Assembly (NCBI RefSeq): GCF_002943755.1
Contig: NZ_MQUB01000001.1
Coordinates: 1,662,501-1,726,500, forward strand
Length of the DNA: 64,000 bases
Origin: Aureitalea marina
GTDB taxonomy: Bacteria > Bacteroidota > Bacteroidia > Flavobacteriales > Flavobacteriaceae
Reading direction: 5' to 3'
Positions 47,101 through 51,813 of the stretch are shown here, one piece after another. Each line of letters begins with the position of its first letter. The stretch's first letter is position 1. The position numbers and the translations under genes were made by a program. The notes beneath the pieces are model-generated. The model worked only from the letters and a program-made list of their open reading frames with translations, ran no database searches and was not told the origin of the DNA.

Positions 47101-49198
47101 CACTGATAATTGTATTTCCATTTGTCGGGAAGATATCGGTCTGAACCACCTGATTATTAGAATCCAGCCACTCAACTACCAGATCTTCGTTAGAGGTAAA
47201 ATTATCCAAGGTGACCGTGAAATCCAGATACGGGGTATCATTATCACAGACTTCTTGTGCGTTAATAATGATCACAGGCGCAACAACAGTCACAGTCACC
47301 ACAGCGGTATCACAAACGTCCGGATAATCAACACTACAGATCTGATAGGTCAGTTGATATTGACCAGGAGGTGTATTTGCTGCAACATCGACACTACCAT
47401 CTGAATTTAGTTCCAGATAACCATTTGGCTCTGCAACAGTTTCCGTCAAGGTTACGTCCTGTGGATCCACCGGTGATCCGTTAAAGGTATCATTGTCAAA
47501 GACATTTAAAACATCTTCGATCTCCACGTTCACACCGGCCAATGGTCCAGCAGAATCATCCACTGCGTCAATAATTGGACAAGTATCAAATGAAGTAGTT
47601 GTTTCTCCATCCAATGTGATGTCCGTGGGGTGTGAATCGTCAGATACCGGAGCATTACCTGGACCCATTCCGCTTGCCGTGGCCGTATTCAATACCTGCC
47701 CGGCATCCAGATCAGTCTGGGTGAGGTTATAATTTGCTGTGAAGATCCAGGTTTCTCCGACATCAAGAATATCATTATCGTTATCGTCTCCACTGTTCGG
47801 AACAGTGAGTAATGCATTGAGTAGTGGATCACTGATTCCTACTGAGGAAACAGTAACATTTCCTTCATTAGATAAAGTAAAGGTATAGGTGATCGATTCT
47901 CCAGGTTCGAGACATCCATTTTGGTTGTCATCGTTCAATTCTCCAGTTTTCAGCAGGGCAATAACCGCTTCTTGACAAACAGGAGTAATGGTCTCATCGT
48001 CATCCGATATGGTCGCACCCGAAGTATCCTCTACTGTCTCTCCAATCGATTCTCCACTAACAGTAGCGGTATTGGTAACGCTACCTGTTTGTAAATCCGA
48101 TTGGGTTACCTGATAACTACCTAAATAAATCCAGGTCTCATCCAGCTGTAAGATCCCATCGCCATCATCACCGGAATCATAAGCAGCATTGGCTACGAGT
48201 GGATCGTCGAGAACGATATTGGAGAGCTCTACATCACCCTGATTAGTGACAGTAAAGATGTAATTGATGGTTCCGTCTACGGGAACAGCAACGCAGCCAT
48301 TAACTGGGTCTAGAACCACATCGGCTTCTTTCACCAAAGCGATGGCCGGGTCCTGACAAATTGGAGTAATGGTTGGATCATCATCGCTCACGGTTGCTCC
48401 GGAAACATCTCCAACGGCATCGCCATTAGGAGCTTCCCCAGTTGCAGTGGCGGTATTTTCAATCTCTCCGGCTTCTATGTCATCTTGAGTAACGGTATGA
48501 CTAGCCGTGTAGATCCATGTTTCGGTTACGTCTAGCTTGTTATCATTATCAGCATCACCACTCGCGGGTCCTGTAATGACACCACCTAAGAAAGTGTCTT
48601 CCAAGACAACCGCAGAGATACTGACGTTCCCTTGGTTGGTCAATGTGAATTTATAATTGATTGTACCATCAACAGCTATGTCCACACATCCATCGTCCGG
48701 ATCTAAGGTCACCTCCGCCTCTTTAACCAAGGCGATCTCAGGCCGCTGACACAACTGAATGATGGTCGGATCATCTTCGGGTACCAATAATGTGAGGTAG
48801 AACCCTTCATCATTACAATCCTGAGGATTGATCAATCCACAGTTTTCTGGTATGGGTAGATTGACCCCATTTCCGTTAGCGGTACACCAATTTATAGTAT
48901 TGCTAAAAAAGCCACTATTCGCATTGACATTCTCGATATTTCCGTTGCGGGCATAGATGTAACCGGTTCCGAAAGTACCGACACTATTGTCAGTGGTTTC
49001 GTCCTTATAATTATTATCACAGATCTGGACTGCACCATCTATAAAGTTGATGGTACCGGCTTTGTTCGTTACATTTCCGTTTGGCAACCGAAGTAATGCC
49101 GTAGTTATGTTGACGACGTTACCAGAACTTTCGATGGTAAGATCTCCATTTGAAATAACCAATATCTCATTGATATTCAAGATTGCATTACCATTCAT
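35174..49198 (-). CDS. giant SprB-like adhesin, central fragment (SprB and DUF7507 repeats)
   Basis: A 4674-residue open frame without signal peptide or sorting domain; the middle of one giant gene. Residue map: 1-140 beta-solenoid-like (NGNAILNINEILVISNGDLTI); about 150-540 three DUF7507 repeats; about 545-770 Ig/cadherin-like and unassigned; about 770-930 two SprB repeats (GGVAPFTFAWS, GGTGDYTYQWS, TVTDENGC). A DUF7507 repeat follows at about 930-1056. Residues 1057-2612 are four 389-residue super-repeats (three DUF7507 modules each), 2613-3252 five 128-residue repeats, and 3253-4542 ten 129-residue repeats, with one further repeat from 4543. The last 29 residues (after 4645) are out of frame. 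Repeats are rich in Asp and have paired Cys, suggesting Ca-bound, stalk-like beta-sandwiches (inference). Expected to form a long surface fibre used in gliding or attachment. Confidence 0.9.
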   Translation of the reverse strand: MNGNAILNINEILVISNGDLTIESSGNVVNITTALLRLPNGNVTNKAGTINFIDGAVQICDNNYKDETTDNSVGTFGTGYIYARNGNIENVNANSGFFSNTINWCTANGNGVNLPIPENCGLINPQDCNDEGFYLTLLVPEDDPTIIQLCQRPEIALVKEAEVTLDPDDGCVDIAVDGTINYKFTLTNQGNVSISAVVLEDTFLGGVITGPASGDADNDNKLDVTETWIYTASHTVTQDDIEAGEIENTATATGEAPNGDAVGDVSGATVSDDDPTITPICQDPAIALVKEADVVLDPVNGCVAVPVDGTINYIFTVTNQGDVELSNIVLDDPLVANAAYDSGDDGDGILQLDETWIYLGSYQVTQSDLQTGSVTNTATVSGESIGETVEDTSGATISDDDETITPVCQEAVIALLKTGELNDDNQNGCLEPGESITYTFTLSNEGNVTVSSVGISDPLLNALLTVPNSGDDNDNDILDVGETWIFTANYNLTQTDLDAGQVLNTATASGMGPGNAPVSDDSHPTDITLDGETTTSFDTCPIIDAVDDSAGPLAGVNVEIEDVLNVFDNDTFNGSPVDPQDVTLTETVAEPNGYLELNSDGSVDVAANTPPGQYQLTYQICSVDYPDVCDTAVVTVTVVAPVIIINAQEVCDNDTPYLDFTVTLDNFTSNEDLVVEWLDSNNQVVQTDIFPTNGNTIISDRILWPGAEVDGQGNPTDWPGWEFVGGVWIETDDGFLDFRPTATVRFSINPTQTIQVSYPPSSPFCVTGPRLDADFTQVDVLCTDDATGQIDVTVSGGVAPFTFAWSTNDGSGIVDGQEDQTGLTAGTYTVLITDFIGLTKELNITITEPAEAVTATITTVNATAANNCSDGSATVNPSGGTGDYTYQWSASAGSQTTATATDLPTGSHSVTVTDENGCEFTDTITISCNQPGIALVKVADVTLNPNGNCVDITVNGSIDYIFTVTNTGNVPLSSVQVTDPKVSPINFVSGDTNNDGFLDTNETWTYGGSYTVDQDDIDVGEVVNQAEVTAIDDLNQQVDDTSGTDASNDTETVTPICTSASIALIKTADVQADPQTGCVDLVVGSIINYSFTVTNTGNVTLTNVVVSDNAAGVVLSGGPIASLAPGAVDNTTYSATYEVTQADIDAGTFSNQAMVTGTPPSGPNVTDDSDDDSNLEDDPTVTPICTSASIALIKTSDFTNFDNNGNCIASVGDVINYTFSIRNTGNTTLTNVTVVDNTPGVVLVGSPIASLDPGEEDTTTYTATYVITQDDLDAGQFTNQASVSGTPPSGQDVTDQSDDDSYTENEPTVTPICNLASIAVIKTGVLNDENGDQCSDPQETITYTFTVSNEGTVTLTNVELTDQMLGGIITGPDSGDDNNDGFLQVDEEWIYTADYTITQADIDAGEVSNQAEVVASTTGAGPGGLTNDFSDDNSVIENDPTVTPLCQSASIALIKTADVQADPQTGCVDLVVGSIINYSFTVTNTGNVTLTNVVVSDNAAGVVLVGGPIASLDPGEVDNTTYTASYTVTQADIDAGTFSNQAMVTGTPPSGPNVTDDSDDDSNLENDPTVTPICTSASIALIKTSDFTNFDNNGNCIASVGDVINYTFSIRNTGNTTLTNVTVVDNTPGVVLVGSPIASLDPGEEDTTTYTATYVITQDDLDAGQFTNQASVSGTPPSGQDVTDQSDDDSYTENEPTVTPICNLASIAVIKTGVLNDENGDQCSDPQETITYTFTVSNEGTVTLTNVELTDQMLGGIITGPDSGDDNNDGFLQVDEEWIYTADYTITQADIDAGEVSNQAEVVASTTGAGPGGLTNDFSDDNSVIENDPTVTPLCQSASIALIKTADVQADPQTGCVDLVVGSIINYSFTVTNTGNVTLTNVVVSDNAAGVVLSGGPIASLAPGAVDNTTYSATYEVTQADIDAGTFSNQAMVTGTPPSGPNVTDDSDDDSNLEDDPTVTPICTSASIALIKTSDFTNFDNNGNCIASVGDVINYTFSIRNTGNTTLTNVTVVDNTPGVVLVGSPIASLDPGEEDTTTYTATYVITQDDLDAGQFTNQASVSGTPPSGQDVTDQSDDDSYTENEPTVTPICNLASIAVIKTGVLNDENGDQCSDPQETITYTFTVSNEGTVTLTNVELTDQMLGGIITGPDSGDDNNDGFLQVDEEWIYTADYTITQADIDAGEVSNQAEVVASTTGAGPGGLTNDFSDDNSVIENDPTVTPLCQSASIALIKTADVQADPQTGCVDLVVGSIINYSFTVTNTGNVTLTNVVVSDNAAGVVLVGGPIASLDPGEVDNTTYTASYTVTQADIDAGTFSNQAMVTGTPPSGPNVTDDSDDDSNLENDPTVTPICTSASIALIKTSDFTNFDNNGNCIASVGDVINYTFSIRNTGNTTLTNVTVVDNTPGVVLVGSPIASLDPGEEDTTTYTATYVITQDDLDAGQFTNQASVSGTPPSGQDVTDQSDDDSYTENEPTVTPICNLASIAVIKTGVLNDENGDQCSDPQETITYTFTVSNEGTVTLTNVELTDQMLGGIITGPDSGDDNNDGFLQVDEEWIYTADYTITQADIDAGEVSNQAEVVASTTGAGPGGLTNDFSDDNSVIENDPTVTPLCQSASIALIKTADVQADPTTGCVDLSVGSIINYSFTVTNTGNVTLTNVVVSDNATGVVLSGGPIASLAPNAVDNTTYTATYEVTQADIDAGTFSNQAMVTGTPPSGPNVTDDSDDDSNLEDDPTVTPICTSASIALIKTADVQADPTTGCVDLSVGSIINYSFTVTNTGNVTLTNVVVSDNATGVVLSGGPIASLAPNAVDNTTYTATYEVTQADIDAGTFSNQAMVTGTPPSGPNVTDDSDDDSNLEDDPTVTPICTSASIALIKTADVQADPTTGCVDLSVGSVINYSFTVTNTGNVTLTNVVVSDNATGVVLSGGPIASLAPNAVDNTTYTATYEVTQADIDAGTFSNQAMVTGTPPSGPNVTDDSDDNSNLEDDPTVTPICTSASIALIKTADVQADPTTGCVDLSVGSVINYSFTVTNTGNVTLTNVVVSDNAAGVVLVGGPIASLAPNAVDNTTYTATYEVTQADIDAGTFSNQAMVTGTPPSGPNVTDDSDDNSNLEDDLTVTPICTSASIALIKTADVQADPTTGCVDLSVGSIINYSFTVTNTGNVTLTNVVVSDNATGVVLSGGPIASLAPNAVDNTTYTATYEVTQADIDAGTFSNQAMVTGTPPSGPNVTDDSDDDSNLENDPTVTPICQDAAIALVKTATVDLDPTDNCYDVTVGGLITYRFEVSNQGNVSLDNVVLDDPLVANAAYVSGDAGDDDILGVGEVWIYEGSYAVTQADIDAGSVTNTATVTADDPQDNEVDDTSGATISDDEETVTPICQDAAIALVKTATVDLDPTDNCYDVTVGGLITYRFEVSNQGNVSLDNVVLDDPLVADAAYVSGDAGDDDILGVGEVWIYEGSYAVTQADIDAGSVTNTATVTADDPQDNEVDDTSGATISDDEETVTPICQDAAIALVKTATVDLDPTDNCYDVTVGGLITYRFEVSNQGNVSLDNVVLDDPLVADAAYVSGDAGDDDILGVGEVWIYEGSYAVTQADIDAGSVTNTATVTADDPQDNEVSDTSGATISDDEETVTPICQDAAIALVKTATVDLDPTDNCYDVTVGGLITYRFEVSNQGNVSLDNVVLDDPLVADAAYVSGDAGDDDILGVGEVWIYEGSYAVTQADIDAGSVTNTATVTADDPQDNEVDDTSGATISDDEETVTPICQDAAIALVKTATVDLDPTDNCYDVTVGGLITYRFEVSNQGNVSLDNVVLDDPLVADAAYVSGDAGDDDILGVGEVWIYEGSYAVTQADIDAGSVTNTATVTADDPQDNEVSDTSGATISDDEETVTPICQDAAIALVKTATVDLDPTDNCYDVTVGGLITYRFEVSNQGNVSLDNVVLDDPLVANAAYVSGDAGDDDILGVGEVWIYEGSYAVTQADIDAGSVTNTATVTADDPQDNEVSDTSGATISDDEETVTPICQDAAIALVKTATVDLDPTDNCYDVTVGGLITYRFEVSNQGNVSLDNVVLDDPLVANAAYVSGDAGDDDILGVGEVWIYEGSYAVTQADIDAGSVTNTATVTADDPQDNEVSDTSGATISDDEETVTPICQDAAIALVKTATVDLDPTDNCYDVTVGGLITYRFEVSNQGNVSLDNVVLDDPLVADAAYVSGDAGDDDILGVGEVWIYEGSYAVTQADIDAGSVTNTATVTADDPQDNEVSDTSGATISDDEETVTPICQDAAIALVKTATVDLDPTDNCYDVTVGGLITYRFEVSNQGNVSLDNVVLDDPLVANAAYVSGDAGDDDILGVGEVWIYEGSYAVTQADIDAGSVTNTATVTADDPQDNEVSDTSGATISDDEETVTPICQDAAIALVKTATVDLDPTDNCYDVTVGGLITYRFEVSNQGNVSLDNVVLDDPLVADAAYVSGDAGDDDILGVGEVWIYEGSYAVTQADIDAGSVTNTATVTADDPQDNEVSDTSGATISDDEETITPICQIPVIAIVKTASYEPNGECSAIGDIIDYTFQVYNTGNVTLSNIVVEDPLVGGVISGPNSGDTNNDGLLDIDEVWTYTASYGISLDDIDTGSVSNQATATGTALISLRSVIFPEQLSMTMRLPLRIYVKSQI
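35263..35266 (-). other. frameshift junction 2 in the giant adhesin (short C run)
   Basis: The minus strand reads GGAACAGCCCTGATCAG. The upstream frame gives G-T-A-L-I-S and then nonsense until 35174; shifting by one base gives G-T-A-P-D-Q-S-E-V-S-D-L-S, the standard repeat ending, and continues into the 744-residue frame. One extra C (CCCC instead of CCC) restores the frame. Confidence 0.85.
35570..39439 (-). repeat. tandem array, 10 x 387 bp (129-residue DUF7507 units)
   Basis: The Cys codon marker (ACA on plus, before GATCGG) recurs at exactly 387-bp steps from 35570 to 39440, giving ten units. Units are nearly identical at DNA level. Variants alternate at a few fixed places, such as ADAAY/ANAAY and EVDDTSG/EVSDTSG, which implies recent duplication and shuffling. 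Confidence 0.97.
39440..41359 (-). repeat. tandem array, 5 x 384 bp (128-residue DUF7507 units)
   Basis: Five units at exact 384-bp steps between 39440 and 41360, each with the TADVQADPTTGCVDLSVGS opening. Minor variants occur (ATGVVLSGG / AAGVVLVGG; one unit has EDDLTV instead of EDDPTV). Confidence 0.97.
41360..46027 (-). repeat. tandem array, 4 x 1167 bp, arranged as 2 x 2334 bp
   Basis: Each 1167-bp unit encodes three different DUF7507 modules (TADVQADPQTGC, TSDFTNFDNNGNC, TGVLNDENGDQC). Units 1 and 3 share variants (VVLSGGPIASLAPGAVDNTTYSATYE) and units 2 and 4 share others (VVLVGGPIASLDPGEVDNTTYTASYT), so a 2334-bp block (41360-43693, 43694-46027) has itself been duplicated. Confidence 0.95.
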
Positions 49199-51222
49199 CA
49201 GTACCCCCCGGAGGTCAATTCTACCCGGGTATTGATATTAACTACATCCGTATTGTTCAGATTGATCGGAGGAACATTACCGCCAGACCATGTATTAGGA
49301 TTGGTCCAGGAACCAGGATTGATACTTGTATAAATTGGAGTCCGAGTAGTTCCGTACATGTTTTTAGGTCGTAGCGGATTAGGTGCGTTGACGCTAATAT
49401 CATCAGAAAGGTCAGAGGTAATCTGTCCATTCCCTACTCCCGTAACAGTTGCCTGATTCTCTACCTGACCTAGATCGATATCATCTTGAGTGATAATGTA
49501 ATTTGCGGAATAGGACCACATTTCATTAATGTCCAATTTACCGTCGTTATCAGTGTCACCTGATATTGGGCCAGGAATGTCCCCACCGAGAAGTGGATCA
49601 TTAACGACAATATTTTCGATCTCCACTGAGCTCAGGTTTCGAACTACGAAATCATAGGTTATGGTTTCACCGGCATCAGAACAATTGTCCTGATTCTCGT
49701 CATTCAGGGTTCCTGCCTTCGTAATTTCTATACGAGGAGCCGGAGGCTGAATACAAACAGGATAAGTATTGAACGATCGTCTTCCACATTCGTCAGTGAT
49801 CTCTACTTGGATAACACAGCATTCAACATCCGATACTATACCGGGATTGAATATGGGCATAGAACTCGTGGGGTTGTCGAAAGTCCCGAAGGAACAAGAA
49901 GTGGTCCATTCGAAACTAAGGGTTCCGCTTCCTGTAGAACCAGACAGATCGAACTGAATAGGTTCTCCGCTTGAAATCGTTGATGGAACAGTTCCCGTAT
50001 CATCAACGATGGTTGGAACCTTGGAATTAGGTGCTAAAAGAGAGAAGTTCAGGAATGCCCTGATTGCAGCAACCTGTCCGTTTTCTCCACCGTTATCATC
50101 TGGATCATCGTTCTTATCCTTGAATTCGTGACCGGCTTCGTACATGACCATACCTCGGTCGTCATCACCAAACGCCCGACCATACGCTAAGAGCGCGGCA
50201 GGACCGTCAATATCCAAACCTCCGATACCATTAATTACATCGGGCTGGTTTGGATCATATATCGCGACTGTTGTTGAACTTCTCCAACTACCGGTTGGAA
50301 ATAGGACATAAACGCGTTCTGCTCCCTCGTCAAATATCTTTCCAGGTTTACCCAAAAATTGCATAAAAGGATCCGCGGGGAATCCCTGCACATAATTGTC
50401 AAAATCGTTGGATGCATCCTCATGGGCTCCGTCGTAGATCAGGGAGTATCCAAAGTCCTCTTGAGCTTGAGTGGGAGGCACTGTAGGGTCATTAGCCAGA
50501 AAATTTGCTCGGACACTGGAGTCGTTTGGATCCACTAAGTTCTCCAAACCTGATACAGCCTTACATCCGGTCCATATCCAACCTGCACTACCACCATCGG
50601 CGATGGGGGAGTTCCAATTGATCAGATTACCGTGCTTGTCCCATGTGACATCCGCGTGAGGTAATAAATAAACGTCATCACAAGAAGTTAGATCGTCCGC
50701 TTCGGCCTCTCTGAAGTCCGTGTTTGGAATACCTGCTGCATCTAGGTACTTCTTGGTGATCTTTACCCCGTTCTGAGGGTCTAAGACCCAGTTTCCGTAA
50801 TAATTGATCTCCTGGTAAACCGGAATGATCTTATCGGTCAGTGTTGTATAGGTAACTACACCCTCATCCTCCCAGTCGCTGATCTCATCCAGTACGGCTT
50901 GGGTAAGTGAGCCTTGCTCGATAATGAATGGACCACCTCTGAATGTTTTCCCGTCTACCGTAAAGTCAGTGCCACCACTTATCTTGGTCGGTTCTATAGA
51001 CCAGATCACAGTTACATTGTAATTCTTGATCAAGGAATAAACCAACCCGTAAGGTTTGACTCCATTGTCTATGGTCTGAGGGGATATACCCATGTCGATG
51101 ATCACCGATCCTGAAGGTATCTCCTTGGTTTGACCAAAGGCAAAAAACGAAAATAATAATGCAACCGTGACTGAGTAAAGCGCTCGCTTGATCTCAACAA
51201 TCGTAAACTTTTGCATGTCCAT
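49198..51222 (-). CDS. giant SprB-like adhesin, N-terminal fragment
   Basis: A 674-residue frame with a signal peptide (about 1-30, ending FFAFGQ). It contains a roughly 380-residue conserved-looking globular domain (SGSVIIDMGISPQT..YGLVYSLIKNYNVTVIWSI; DDVYLLPHADVTWDKHGNLINWN; GWIWTGCKAVSGLENLVD; ALLAYGRAFGDDDRGMVMYEAGHEF) of unknown function. Then follow an Ig/PKD-like segment (about 400-490; FDLSGSTGSGTLSFEW), one DUF7507 repeat (about 500-615) and the beginning of a beta-solenoid-like stretch (NPNTWSGGNVPPINLNNTD). It ends at a TGA overlapping the ATG of the next frame (TGATGA), exactly inside that beta-solenoid motif. Adding one G to the G6 run at 49204-49209 fuses it seamlessly to the central fragment. 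This piece has no T9SS tail of its own. Confidence 0.88.
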   Translation of the reverse strand: MDMQKFTIVEIKRALYSVTVALLFSFFAFGQTKEIPSGSVIIDMGISPQTIDNGVKPYGLVYSLIKNYNVTVIWSIEPTKISGGTDFTVDGKTFRGGPFIIEQGSLTQAVLDEISDWEDEGVVTYTTLTDKIIPVYQEINYYGNWVLDPQNGVKITKKYLDAAGIPNTDFREAEADDLTSCDDVYLLPHADVTWDKHGNLINWNSPIADGGSAGWIWTGCKAVSGLENLVDPNDSSVRANFLANDPTVPPTQAQEDFGYSLIYDGAHEDASNDFDNYVQGFPADPFMQFLGKPGKIFDEGAERVYVLFPTGSWRSSTTVAIYDPNQPDVINGIGGLDIDGPAALLAYGRAFGDDDRGMVMYEAGHEFKDKNDDPDDNGGENGQVAAIRAFLNFSLLAPNSKVPTIVDDTGTVPSTISSGEPIQFDLSGSTGSGTLSFEWTTSCSFGTFDNPTSSMPIFNPGIVSDVECCVIQVEITDECGRRSFNTYPVCIQPPAPRIEITKAGTLNDENQDNCSDAGETITYDFVVRNLSSVEIENIVVNDPLLGGDIPGPISGDTDNDGKLDINEMWSYSANYIITQDDIDLGQVENQATVTGVGNGQITSDLSDDISVNAPNPLRPKNMYGTTRTPIYTSINPGSWTNPNTWSGGNVPPINLNNTDVVNINTRVELTSGGY
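49204..49209 (-). other. frameshift junction 1 in the giant adhesin (G6 run)
   Basis: The minus strand reads ACCTCCGGGGGGTACTGATGA. As read it encodes T-S-G-G-Y-stop; with seven G it becomes T-S-G-G-V-L-M-N-G-N and enters the central fragment in the middle of the same structural motif. Confidence 0.85.
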
Positions 51223-51545
51223 ATATTTTAGTTAATCCAGAGGGGGTTAAACCCCACGTCATATCAATTTCAATATTGACCGTGAAGCGCCTGTTTTGGC
51301 GACTTAACGGTAAATCGAATGAAATCCTACAAGTTGAGGATCAACTAATTTTCGGAACAGGCAATAGAAATCCTAGCCGTGGTCTGCGAACCACAACCCG
51401 CACGATAACTTAAAACCTTGTGGTCAAAATTGAAGTGCAGCGTTTGTCCTGCAGTGAAAGATGTACTGCTGTCAAAGCGAATTTCATGATTGGTTGTTCA
51501 AATAAGAGAAGAATGCCCCAACTGCAATTTTCTCGATTCTTATCT

Positions 51546-51573
51546 CAAATATAAGTAGGAAAATGCGTTCAAA
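51546..51573 (-). promoter_or_regulatory. candidate promoter of the giant adhesin operon
   Basis: On the minus strand TTTG (51573-51570) and TATATTTG (51553-51546, exact TAnnTTTG) are separated by 16 bases. This is about 325 bases upstream of the adhesin ATG and would give a long 5' untranslated leader. Confidence 0.45.
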
Positions 51574-51784
51574 TAAAAAGTTAAACAAACTATTAGTTGA
51601 ACTGATGAATTTTCTCGATGAACTACTCAATTAAAAACAAAAATGACTGAATTTTTGTAGGAATTAGTTATACGTATTTATACTTACATGCCTATTTTAC
51701 AAGGGTTAAATGAACATCTCCTTGTAGGTAATCCTGTTCCGCAAACCTCTATTGCATCCACTGGTATGTGCGTCAAAACTACCG

Positions 51785-51792
51785 TATATTTG
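51785..51792 (+). promoter_or_regulatory. -7 element of the prfC promoter
   Basis: TATATTTG matches TAnnTTTG exactly and lies 21 bases before the ATG at 51814, which also argues against the longer upstream frame. No clear -33 TTTG. Confidence 0.5.
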
Positions 51793-51813
51793 CGCCGAAA
51801 AACCAGACATTCC

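Larger units (their letters stand above)
51223..51813. other. divergent intergenic region, giant adhesin / prfC
   Basis: 591 bases without a convincing gene. Contents: a 13-nt near-palindrome GGGGTT-A-AACCCC (51243-51255) just before the adhesin start, which could fold in its leader mRNA; a small inverted repeat GTGGT/ACCAC (around 51380-51395); an A/T-rich block (51535-51680); candidate promoters listed separately. The frame upstream of the prfC ATG is open to 51688, but those residues do not belong to the family. No tRNA or riboswitch recognised. Confidence 0.6.

Noticed and set aside
51688-51813. Upstream start for prfC giving 576 aa.
   Set aside because: The extra 42 residues are unrelated to RF3 and contain the TATATTTG promoter element; 51814 gives the normal length.
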